A stretch of 64,000 nt of DNA from Sarocladium kiliense (Eukaryota > Ascomycota > Sordariomycetes > Hypocreales > Sarocladiaceae), in contig JAUZTG010000042.1 in NCBI GenBank assembly GCA_030734395.1, positions 2,728,001 to 2,792,000 on the forward strand, given 5' to 3'. A program made the translations under genes and the position numbers. Positions 43,491-53,696 of the stretch are shown here, piece after piece; positions within the stretch are counted from its first letter, which is position 1; the number at the start of each line of letters is the position of its first letter. Below the pieces are notes generated by a model. That model searched no databases, had not been told where the DNA came from, and saw only the letters and a list, made by a program, of their open reading frames with translations.

Positions 43491-43834
43491 CGTGGCCGAC
43501 GAAAGAGCGAGCAGGCGTCGGTCGGAGGAATGACGGGCTGCACCGTGCGGGTAAAGGGGGGACTATGCGAGGCGGAGTCGGGATGCGTCGTCAATTCGGG
43601 AGGGGAAATTCGGCGTCGGGCGTGAAGAGGGATGAAAAGAGTGTCGCTCGGGTGTCCGAAGGAGTAGGAGAAGACGTGCTGCCGGGAGAGTCCACGACGA
43701 CGAGGACGACGGGTGAGGGCGAAGGCGAGCTGGATGGAGTGTGGAGAGAGGAGAGGGAAGGGAGAGGAGAGCAAAAAGGGAGCTGAGAGGCGCGACGGGG
43801 GGTGAGGAGCAAGCAGCAGCCAGTACCTGTGCAG
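43491..43834 (-). promoter_or_regulatory. ATG-free leader of the Gbeta gene
   Basis: 344 nt with no ATG on the minus strand, strongly C/T-rich on that strand (AG-rich on +), directly upstream of the Gbeta start. Confidence 0.55.
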
Positions 43835-46790
43835 CATCAGTAGCAGCAACAGGTGAATTGGGTATGGCCTGGGCGGGCGCAGGTGAGTTTCCTGTACCGG
43901 GACCGTAGGTGATCTAGGGGGAATTACCAGTGGATGGCGGCCCCAATTGGTGGTGGTGGTGGTGCGGGTGGTGCGGGTGCAGTGCACTGACCTGCAGCAG
44001 TGCTAGAGCCAAAGGGTGGGTGAGGTGCTGGGCTTAGCAGCCCACTGCAGTGCTGTGGCTGGCAGTGGTTACAATAGTAGTGCAACCGCTAATTCCCTGC
44101 CAACGGTGCAGTGGTAAAGTGGACCCCCGGGTCCCCCCCGATCTCCCGCCCATTTACAGTTAGGAAGGAAAGTCTTCCAAGCTTCTGCACGGTGCATGGC
44201 TGCTAGTGCCAATGTAGTGAAACCAAGCGCAATGCTAACAGGAGCGAATAGGGCGGTACATTTGACTGACAAATCGACCGCCGTGATTAAACATGACCAG
44301 CATTAGCATCAATGCTCGACAACATCGGCAATGAAGAGGACGAGGTGTCACAGACCCGTTGCCGTGTCTAACACGCCGAGCTATCGCCAATTCCAACAAC
44401 AAACTCATGCACAAACACGAACAGCCGTCTGAGAAGACAGGGGGCCCGGTCCGAAAGCACGGCCTGGAACGTCGCGAGAAGCTGGACAGAAGATGAAGAC
44501 AAATATCCACCAGGAGATGAGGCGATCCGTCCGAGCGCGAACACACTCGTTATTAGCAGTATCAATACCGGCTTCTCGTATATTATAACACTGTCAGAGC
44601 CCGGTAGGATTTCCCCCCGTTTTGTTTTGGATCGCTGGATCGGCAACCACTGAGAAGCGAGAAAATATTTATTCCATCGTATCCAAAGTCTGGGGGTTGT
44701 AGACTTGCTTCTTTTACCTGCCTTGTCTGGTTCACGGCACTCACCACAAGTGACCCTCCGCAGGTCGCGAATGTACAGGGGTTGCGAAGTTGGTGGCCGC
44801 ATCCGTTGACTCTCATTGTGCATAGGAGGAGCCAACTGTAAACAGAGTGCTGCCCGTCCATGACGTTCGAGATGTTCCTATTGCCCACAGGATACAAACC
44901 CAGAGGTTGACGAAACTGAGGTTGACAAATGCAGATCCGCTACTACCGGAGAGTACTGTACCTAGGCAAGTGATCGAGCACGCTATTGCTGCCGCCTGTG
45001 GCTGGCTAAAGTGCGCTTTGGGGAACGCCTGGACACCCTCGAGGCGAGGCACCCGAAAGCCGTTCAACTCGTTCGATTAGACTATTAGAAAGCCGACTCA
45101 TCGGCAGGAACTGGTCTCGTTTTTGGGCTCTTGACGACATTGGGTACTCGCAGTCAGTCATTGCCATTGCCCATGTGTCAGAGCCCTAGGCAATTCATTG
45201 TCAGCGTATTCTTTACGGAGCACAGAAATTGCCCTGAGCCCTGATCTCGTCCTCACCGTGTCCGTGCCCCCCTTCCATCGTAATCTTACCTGCACACGTC
45301 GGGATTGAATGCTGCGGTAGGATGGATCCCCTCCCCTAGGATGGATTGGATCCTGCAACGGGTGGGTTCTTCCTGTTCGCTGGCGCCAATGCCACCGATG
45401 TACTTGTCCTGGGTCCTACTTACTCCTCTCGTTTGCCTTGTCCGCCCCCGGACCCTCCCTGACTAGCGGAATCTGGTCGGGAGGTGGGATTGGGGAGGGG
45501 CAGGAAAAGGTAGGCAGCGGACATCATCTCATCTCCAATCTCTCCAATCTCCACTGCCCAGCATCTAAATTCGGGGCACCCATTCGCTGCAGGCTGGTTC
45601 TCCTGTACCAGCGGGGCTCTTGTTGGATGAATGTTCCGAAAAGGGGGCAACGGTGTCTCCCGGGCCTTTGTGCACAGCGCAAGTAGAGAAGATGTGGTGA
45701 ATTGGAGGCATTTTAGAGAGGCTCTCAACTTGTGAGATTGGTAACAGGGTCGGCTACCAGCAGCGCACTGTGCCTCGCGCTTCGTGCGATCCTTGGAACA
45801 CAATTTCTGTCAACGCGAGCATATTTTCCTATTCTGTACGAGCGCCCTGCGTGCTTCCACAACCATCTTCCCTAGCAGCTGGACATGTTCGATTGCCCGT
45901 GGTCCCAGATGCCTGATTGTATGTATCGTTGCCGATAGCCAGAGCCAACACCAGCATGTCACCCCAATACCTTGGTATGCGAAGCCGCATATGCATGGAT
46001 GCAGGCTGGTGGATGACCCTGCATCCTGCATAAACTTAGACCTGCATTTTGCACAACTAAATTCCGACGAACAGGGATCGCGCGGTTGCCTGTCAAGACC
46101 GTTGTACCGACGCCAACGTTTCGACAAATTCGTGACCCCGTGCCTGCTCGTATGGGGGGATTGTGCTTTCAACTATGGTACAGATCCGTCAGCAGGAGGA
46201 GATAGCTTCGATAGGCTCGATTCACCCTGGCCATCTTGAAGAGGACCAGGACAATGATACCCATTCGGGCCCATGCCAATGGTGTACTTTCGCTAATTGC
46301 GCCTCGACAGGGATACTGCATTTCAGAGGCTTGGGCTTGAGAAACTGGAAAATGCAGCTCGTACGGCTCCTACAGTGTCTTGCTTCTGATCCTGAACGAA
46401 TATGTTCGACCTTGACGGCTACCGAAGTCGATTGGCTAATCATAGTCGTACTTTTGCTGTGGACTACAGTATGCATGGATATGATGACATCTCCAGCACG
46501 TCCGGCAATGGCTCACAACCTTTCGGTAATGCAGCAAGTGCGTCAATACAGTCCAGCGAAGAACATACGACATACTCCTGATTGATGTCCACATGGCACT
46601 GAAGAGACTAAGGTTGACAACCTGACTGGGCAATCGGATCTGACGTCTTGGTCAATATCATCGGAAGAGTCTGGAATCTCCCTTCTATCTATGAAGCGCG
46701 TGCTCTATGCATCCTACCGATATCATTTATCTATGCCATTATCTAGATCTAGATTCCACCTTTGAAACCGTTGTTGTAACCGTATTCTCG
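43835..46790. other. 3-kb gene-free stretch between Gbeta and acetoacetyl-CoA synthetase
   Basis: Left end: GGT/GCA-rich simple sequence (43,940-43,985) in the Gbeta promoter. The rest has only short frames. The longest (+ strand 46163-46585) has one hydrophobic stretch but no recognised domain and a GTG/TTG-type context. The 3' UTR of the synthetase is at the right end. Confidence 0.4.
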
Positions 46791-49217
46791 TCAATGGGTC
46801 TTTGCCCATTCCTTGAACCAATGCAGCGCTTCGGGATTGGCAACGCTCGCGTTCGTCTTAACCTCCATCCCGGACAAGATCTGCTTGACTGCGACCTCGA
46901 TTCTAGACGGATATGTTAGTAAGCCAATGACACAAAGGTTCGGGGTCAACGTCACATGAGCTCGCTGGGTCACTTACTTTTTCCCGTTGCTTGTCTTTGG
47001 CACACCGCCGCCACACTCCTCCACGACACCAGGCACGTGCCTCGGGCTCAACTCTCCCCTGATCTTCCCTTTGACCCTTGCTCGCAGCTCCTCATTAAAA
47101 CCTCTGCCCTCAGACATGACCACGAACAAGCACACTGTCTCGTCTGCGTCACCCTCCCTTCGCCTGCCAACACAGACTGCATCTTCAATCTCGCCCGCAA
47201 AGAACCTCGTCAAGATGTTATAGATCTCGGCAGATCCAAATCGCACACCCGAGGGTTTAAGCACACCGTCTGACCGTCCTAGCATGACGAGAGCGCCTGT
47301 TAAGGGATCAGGAATGCGTACGAAGTCACCGTGGTGCCACACTGGACCGCGGGCACCACACGTGTCCGCAAAGCGGTCAAAGTACGCGGCGCGGTACTTC
47401 TCGTCACCGCCTGGACCAAAAAAGGTGAGGGGTTGGCAAGGGAAAGGTTTCACACAAATCAGATCACCAGGGTCTGATGCTGAGGACGAATCTGGTGATC
47501 CAATAATGGAGTCGACTGCACGGATGGCCATGCCGAGGCCGGCACACTGAATCTCGCCGGTGCGAACGGGGAGAAGAGGGCATGGGGCACCGAAAAGGGA
47601 GATAATATCGGTTCCACCAGTAATGGAAGCTAAGTTGACGTGACTCGGGAAGGCAGAGTAGACAAATTTGAATGTCGACGGTGGCAGTGGAGAGGCGGTA
47701 GAATAGATGGCCTGAAGATGTGAGAGGTCAAGAGACGGATTGTTGACTGGGCGAACATCGTTGGCCTCGAGCGCAGTCAGGTATGCTGCTGAAGTACCGA
47801 AATGCGTGACTTGAAATTTTGAGAGAACTCGGGGAAGTGATAAATGACCGTCTGGACGGAAAGGGGAACCAGAGTAAAGGATCAGCGTGCTGCCAACGGC
47901 GAGGGCGCCCACAGACCAGTGCCACATCATCCAAGACGTTGTGGTGTAGTAGAGCATCTTGGACGAAGTGCCCATGGAACAGTGTAGCATGTGCTCCTTC
48001 TTGTGTTGGAGCAAAGTGCCCGCAGCGGTATGAACAATAGCCTTCGGGAGACCAGTGGTGCCACTGGAGTAGAGGATGTAAAGCGGATGAGATGGGGGGA
48101 GCTGTTCGAAGCGAAGAGGCTTATCTGGTGCAGAAGAGAGGAAGCCTGAGTACTCAATGGCAGTGACCATCTCCTTTTCCAGATCCTCAATGCCGAGATC
48201 AGCGTTGACGTTGTTGATGACCACAACCATCTCCAGACCGAGTGGCTTCAGGGCCTTCACTATCTCCAGAGTTTTCGCAGTACTGGCCCATTCCTTACCA
48301 TTGTACACAGTCCCGTTGTCCGCGAAAAGAACTTTAGGTCTAATCTGTGTCAAGCGGTCGAGCACGGCTGATACGCCATTGTCAGGGCTGATCCCGGTCC
48401 AGATTGCACCGATGCTGGCAGCCGCAAGCATAGCCACAATCGCCTCCTCATGGTTGGAAACATAGCCAGCTACAATATCATGAGGCTGGAGATTGGCAGT
48501 GCGCAGTGCGGAAGCTGTTCGACGAACGGACTCTCTCAGGGACTGCCATGTCGTTATGCGGGGAGAGCTGAGTGAGGATGGGAGCTCGGTCAAAGTGATC
48601 AGAGCCGGAGCTGATGAAGACGGCTCATTCGGTGAGGCGGGGAAGAGGAGGTTCTCGGCGAAGTTGAGAAGAGAAGGAGCAAAGAAATCCGGACGTGGGA
48701 ACATAAGGGCGTCATCTGGTAGAGCCTGGAGTTATGTCAGTGTCAACCACACGCAAGTGAATCTGGTACGCAATGGGAGGCAGGGTCCTTCTGTAGCTAA
48801 CACACAACAAGCTGCCCCCCTGGGCGAGGTATCTGCGTTTTCAACCGACCTTGGAAAACCGCTGTATATGAAGGCCGGATTCGGGTTCGAAACCAGTGTC
48901 TTGCCTCCCTTTATGTGTTGCATACACATGCTGAGGCACCATACGGCATTTCCACGTACCTTGTCATAGGGCTGGGAGGCCTTCACGCCAACGAAGTGCC
49001 AAACTTCCTCCCAGAAAATACCGACATTCTCTATAGACCACTTGTAAAGCTCTTGATAGTCTTGAATTCCGAGGCTATGTTTCTCGTTGACCTCCTGGAT
49101 GAAGTGCCACATAGGGGTAGAGGCGGGGTCGGGATGCCGCCAAATCTCCTCGGCGGGAACGGTATCCGTAGCCATTGTGTCAGGCAGCTTGGACTTGAAG
49201 TAATGAGATTCGTCCAT
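46791..49217 (-). CDS. Acetoacetyl-CoA synthetase (adenylate-forming)
   Basis: Three exons: 49217-48960, 48725-46978, 46902-46791, giving 705 residues; introns are 234 and 75 bp, the second with GTAAGT, TTACTAAC and TCTAG. The enzyme activates acetoacetate to acetoacetyl-CoA with ATP in the cytosol, recovering ketone units for sterol and lipid synthesis. Seen: the acetyl-CoA-synthetase-type N-terminal motif EEIWRHPDPASTPMWHFIQE, the AMP-binding P-loop YILYSSGTTGLPKAIVH (about residue 300), TTTSWMMWHWSVGALAVG, the SITGGTDIISLF block, VWHHGDFVRIPDPLTG and the C-terminal PKTSNGKKIEVAVK with the catalytic Lys. Domain order and length fit acetoacetyl-CoA rather than acetyl-CoA synthetase. A second in-frame ATG at 49175 (MATDTVP) is an equally good start. 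Confidence 0.92.
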
Positions 49218-50781
49218 ACGAAATTTCAATCGTGGCCCTTGTTTTCACCGAATATGAGAGAGACAGTCGGAGAGATCAGGTTGTATTTGTTCGTTCAGTC
49301 TGAAGGACCGTGTGCTCAAGACCGAGGGCATATCAACCCCGTTGGGGCAGCTTTGCCGGTGCAAGCCGATTCCGCGATACCGCCCTGTGGCTGATGGTCG
49401 GCCGGAATGTGTGGCGGTGGCTGATGGAAATTTCTGACCACAAGCTTGCCGCTGGCAGAGGATGAGCCTCACTTCTATTGCTTATTCACGGTCGGGTCGG
49501 CGCTCTACGGATAGCAGTATCGAAATTAATCTGGGCAAGATCTTGTCAGTGGCCTGTTGCCCAGATTCTAACTGCCGGCGCACCCGTAGCTGAAGGACCA
49601 ATGCTACCATCCTCCAGGTCAAAGGTGCAGCTGTGCATGCACGCACTTTACAGATGCGACGCTGACATGCACCCCGAACACCATTTTGCTTAGAAACGTA
49701 GCAAGAGGATGATGCTGGTCTGCAAGGAGAATCTGAGACAATGTGCGAGATTCAGGAAAGTCTGTGAGATACTTCTTCGTCAGACAATTTCACCTCGTAA
49801 TCCCGACACGCGAGATGTTAAGACAGACCCCTGCCTTAAGACGGGGCGAACGCCGGATAGGGGACTGAGGACGAGGTGGTTCGCGATGGGAAAGCAGGAT
49901 CGACTTCAGGTCCTGGGTGGGTAAAGCACGGAATGCCCCCTTCTCCCCTTTGCGGTGGCAAATCGAGTCGCGTTACGACTGAAGATAGTTGTGGATGGGG
50001 AAGCTGCTCCTAACCACAAGAAGAACATGTAGGCCTGTCATCAAAAGTGGGAGAAAGATGGGATATGATCCAACTTTAAGACATATAAACACGTTCATAG
50101 CGTGGCACCATGGCATTTCACTGCACATGAATCAGCGATTCTCAGACGCGCTCTGCGTGTCTTGAACATGCTGACTGAGCGGAGGATGATGGTCTCCCAG
50201 AAAGACTAGCGCCACACAGATTCCCGTGACTTGGTCCCACCCACTGCGCGCCGAAGCACTAAACCATTTGCAGCGGTGTTCCTGAGGCTTGCCGAACGCG
50301 CCGGAGTGTGGTGACGATGGTGATGATGGATGACGATGCAGGTGGTGTGGTGTGGTGCGATGAACTGTTCTAGGGACCGGGAGGACCGGAGAGCACTCAG
50401 TATGATGGGAAGTGAATAAGCTTCAGCAAACGGTCAAGCTCATCGCATTGTCGAGCTGTACTTAGGACAAGAAGCAGTCTTGTGGCCAATTGAGCAAGCC
50501 CTGGTTCCATCGATCAGCCAGGAGATGCGCTTGCTGCCCCTTCATTTCCCGGGGGCGGGTTAGGCTCTGACGCGTGGGGCCGGACCACTAAATCGATCGA
50601 TGGTGCACTGATAGACGGCCTGACGGCAGTCGAGAGCATCCATTGCTGGTCATCTTACCCGTCTCCCTCCGACGGCTGTGCCTGGACCTCGTTCTGGGAC
50701 CTTCACCTCGCCTCGCCCCGGGCAAGCTCATTTCCGCATTTCCCAACGTTGGTGCTTTTCCTTGGCCAGGCCGAGACAATG
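49218..50781. other. Divergent region between the synthetase and LCB2
   Basis: About 1.56 kb upstream of both genes. Only short unsupported frames are present. GGTGGTGTGGTGTGG-type simple sequence lies near 50,340-50,355. No promoter box was recognised with confidence. Confidence 0.4.
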
Positions 50782-51680
50782 CCTACAGAATTGCATTATC
50801 ACGCTACTAGGATCACCGTGTGGCTTGATTCTGACAGCAAGCCTGAGCCACCGACCACGCCGAGGCTCCCGCGCCCCCGAGCTCCACTGCAGTGTCTTCT
50901 TACACGCTGTCAGGCGCCTCTGGTGCCACTGTTAGAGGCTTCCACCCACTAAAAGAGCCACTGCAGTTTTTTCCTTTCCCACTATTCCGAGTTATCTAAG
51001 CACCCAGAGCCACCCCCTAACTCTAGTCGAGGTTTGTTCCGCCTTTCTTCGCATCTTCACCGAGCCTCTTCTTCCTCTTCTTCCTCCACGACCCTGCGAC
51101 CTCCTATTCCCCACGCCGGCTTCACTGGAATTCCTATCGGCACGGCTTCACTGCTCCTGTGCTCGTGCCGGCGCCACGTGAAGGAGTCTACCTCGCAGCT
51201 CGTAAGTTTCATTTCCCTTATTCCTCTCCTTCCCAGCTGTCCCGCACCAAACATCGCGATTCCTGCCCGCGCCGCAGTTACCGCCTTTTGCAGCCACCAC
51301 TGCAGCCAACAGACTTGCTCCCTGTCCCCCTCCAAACATCTGCATCACTTCTCCTGCATTACCATCTGCACCTGCATCACCTGCAGCTGGCAATTCAGGC
51401 TCGTTGCACACCTGGTCCTGCCTGCCGCCTCTCGGTTCCCTCCCGACGCGCGCCATCCGGCACTGCCTCAACTTTCCTATACAACCACCATCCGCAATCA
51501 CTTCAAACTGCCAATCTTGCAGCAACAGACCAGCATTGCACTCATCAAACATCCAACTAACCACCCGTCTCTAGACTCATTCGTCGTTCTACCAGCTGCG
51601 ATATTAGTGCACAACCTTTCGCCCCTATCTGTCGTACAGCATCTTAATACCACCAAGACAGTACTCAATCACCAGGAGAG
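50782..51680 (+). promoter_or_regulatory. 899-nt ATG-free leader of LCB2
   Basis: No ATG occurs on the + strand from 50782 to the LCB2 start at 51681, checked line by line. The stretch from about 51,030 is C/T-rich. A candidate leader intron runs from GTAAGT at 51202 to CTCTAG at 51574, with an AACTAAC branch. The absence of any upstream ATG supports both a long 5' UTR and the chosen start. A 337-codon frame through the leader starts at a TTG and is a by-product of the bias. Confidence 0.6.
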
Positions 51681-53696
51681 ATGCCCCGACGACTTGCCAA
51701 TCCTTTCTCGACCTCTACCTCCTCTTCCGCCATGCCTCAGTCCGACAGGACGCGCGAGAGACGACCATCATCCTCAAAGGGCAACCGCATATCCCAGTTT
51801 TTCTCCTCCAGCCCCAAGTCCCGCGAGTCTGGCGCTCAGCAGAGTCTACTCGCCATGCAACAGCATCAAGCCGCAAGCCCGCAGAGCCTTGTCTCGCCCT
51901 CCGTCGTCTCGCTCCCTACCATCTCTCTTTCGTCAGCCGCTGGTGGTGGTGAAACACTCGATGCGGCTCCTACAACTCTGTTTCAACCCCAGTCGGCTGA
52001 GGAGACTGAGCGGCAGAGGCGCGCAGAGGCAGAGTTCGGTCCCCTGAACCATCCCGACCATCGCTACACCAGCAAGTCACACGGCAAACCACTCGAGGCT
52101 CCTATCGAGGATGAGCCTCCATACTTCATCCTCCTTACCACCTACATCAGCTACCTATTTCTCATCATGCTGGGCCATTTCCGTGACTTCTTTGGTAAGC
52201 GGTTTGGTGACAAGAAGAAGTATAACTCCCTCAAGGTGCAAAACGGCTACGCACCCCTCAATGAGGACTTCGACAATTTCTACTACCGTCGCCTCAAGCT
52301 GCGTCTCGATGACTGCTTCGCTCGCATTACCACGGGCGTTCCCGGCCGTTTCATCACCCTCATGGATCGCAAGTCGGATGACTTCAACCAGACCTACCAG
52401 TACACTGGCACCTATACTGAGACATTGAACATGAGCTCCTACAACTACCTCGGATTCGCTCAGTCGGAAGGCCCATGTGCGGATGCGGTGGAGGAATGTG
52501 TCAAGCGCTACGGCATTACGTCGTGCAGTTCTCGTGCTGATTCAGGTACGACTGACCTTGTTCTGGAAGTGGAGCGGGAGGTCGCTGCCTTTGTTGGCAA
52601 GCCAGCTTCCATGGTGTTCTCCATGGGCTACGTGACAAACTCTAGCACCTTTCAATCCCTTGTCGGCAAGGGCTGTCTTATCGTATCAGACGAGCTCAAC
52701 CATGCTTCTATTCGCGTTGGCTCTCGCAGCTCCGGTGCCCTCATTCGGTCCTTTAAGCATAACGATATGGCCAGCCTCGAGCGTGTTCTGCGTGAGGCTA
52801 TTGCCCAAGGTCAGCCTCGCACTCACCGCCCATGGAAGAAGATTCTTGTTGTCGTCGAGGGTCTTTACTCGATGGAAGGTACCATGTGCGATCTTCCGGG
52901 GATTTTGGAGTTGAAGAAGCGATACAAGTTTCATCTCTTCGTCGACGAGGCCCACTCCATTGGTGCGCTGGGTCCTCGTGGCCGCGGCGTCTGCGATTAC
53001 TTCGGTGTCGATCCTTCTGAAGTCGATATTCTGATGGGTACTCTGACCAAGTCATTTGGTGCCAATGGTGGCTACATCGCCGCTGAGCAGCACATCATTG
53101 ACAAGCTCCGCGGCGGCAACGCCGCCATGCAGCTTGCTGAGTCACCAACGCCTCCGGTTCTCATGCAGATTCTTGCTTCGCTCAAGCTCATCACCGGCGA
53201 GCTGTGCCCCGGCCAGGGCGAAGAGCGTCTGCAGCGTATCGCTTTCAACTCCCGCTACCTCCGTCTCGGCCTCAAACGTCTTGGCTATATTGTTTACGGC
53301 CATGACGACTCCCCTATTGTTCCGATTATGCTCTTTCATCCTGCCAAGATCCCTGCATTCAGCCACGAGATGCTGCGACGTAAAATTTCCGTTGTCGTCG
53401 TTGGTTACCCAGCCACACCGCTCATTACCTCGCGCGCGCGCTTTTGTGTCTCTGCAGCACACAACAAAGAGGACATGGATAGGCTGCTTGCTGCCTGTGA
53501 CGAAGTCGCTGACCGTATGCACCTGAAGTTCTCTACTGGCGTTGCCGGTGGCCTTGAGCCTCTTCCCGACGATGTCTCCCCTGAGGAGGAGAAAGAATGG
53601 CGGGCACAAAATGGCGTTCCGATCAAGCCTCCACGGTGGTCTCTTGACGATATTTTCCGCACCAATGTTCGCGACACCAAGCTTCCATTGAGATAG
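51681..53696 (+). CDS. LCB2: Serine palmitoyltransferase subunit LCB2
   Basis: Single exon, 671 residues. With LCB1 it condenses serine and palmitoyl-CoA to 3-ketodihydrosphingosine in the ER membrane, the first step of sphingolipid synthesis; LCB2 carries the PLP. The alpha-oxoamine synthase fold begins near residue 230. Seen: NMSSYNYLGFA, SRADSGTTDLVLEVE, DELNHASIRVGSRSSGALI, VEGLYSMEGTMCDLPGI, FVDEAHSIGALGPRGRGV and the Schiff-base lysine in GTLTKSFGANGGYIA (about residue 457). One membrane segment lies at about 148-168 (YFILLTTYISYLFLIMLGHF). The first 100 residues are Ser/Gln-rich and disordered, an extension relative to the 561-residue yeast protein. A second ATG (MPQSDRTRE, residue 18) is possible, but 51681 is the first ATG after a 899-nt ATG-free leader. 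Confidence 0.96.
   Translation: MPRRLANPFSTSTSSSAMPQSDRTRERRPSSSKGNRISQFFSSSPKSRESGAQQSLLAMQQHQAASPQSLVSPSVVSLPTISLSSAAGGGETLDAAPTTLFQPQSAEETERQRRAEAEFGPLNHPDHRYTSKSHGKPLEAPIEDEPPYFILLTTYISYLFLIMLGHFRDFFGKRFGDKKKYNSLKVQNGYAPLNEDFDNFYYRRLKLRLDDCFARITTGVPGRFITLMDRKSDDFNQTYQYTGTYTETLNMSSYNYLGFAQSEGPCADAVEECVKRYGITSCSSRADSGTTDLVLEVEREVAAFVGKPASMVFSMGYVTNSSTFQSLVGKGCLIVSDELNHASIRVGSRSSGALIRSFKHNDMASLERVLREAIAQGQPRTHRPWKKILVVVEGLYSMEGTMCDLPGILELKKRYKFHLFVDEAHSIGALGPRGRGVCDYFGVDPSEVDILMGTLTKSFGANGGYIAAEQHIIDKLRGGNAAMQLAESPTPPVLMQILASLKLITGELCPGQGEERLQRIAFNSRYLRLGLKRLGYIVYGHDDSPIVPIMLFHPAKIPAFSHEMLRRKISVVVVGYPATPLITSRARFCVSAAHNKEDMDRLLAACDEVADRMHLKFSTGVAGGLEPLPDDVSPEEEKEWRAQNGVPIKPPRWSLDDIFRTNVRDTKLPLR

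Noticed and set aside
44069..44272. A signal-peptide-like minus-strand frame (ALFAPVSIALGFTTLALAA)
   Set aside because: The frame has no ATG before the hydrophobic part, and the remainder is short and unconserved-looking; not supported as a secreted protein.
46163..46585. A 140-codon + strand frame with one hydrophobic segment
   Set aside because: No recognisable family and no good start context; it is not joined to any neighbour by splice signals.
48880..48920. GGTTCGAAACC-like sequence resembling a tRNA T-arm
   Set aside because: No A-box or acceptor-stem partner at the right spacing; it lies inside the first intron of the synthetase gene. No other tRNA candidate was found by eye.
51034..52047. 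A 337-codon + strand frame upstream of and overlapping LCB2 in another frame
   Set aside because: It begins at TTG with no ATG until near its end, is Ser/Pro/His/Leu-rich as expected of a C/T-rich leader, and has no family similarity.
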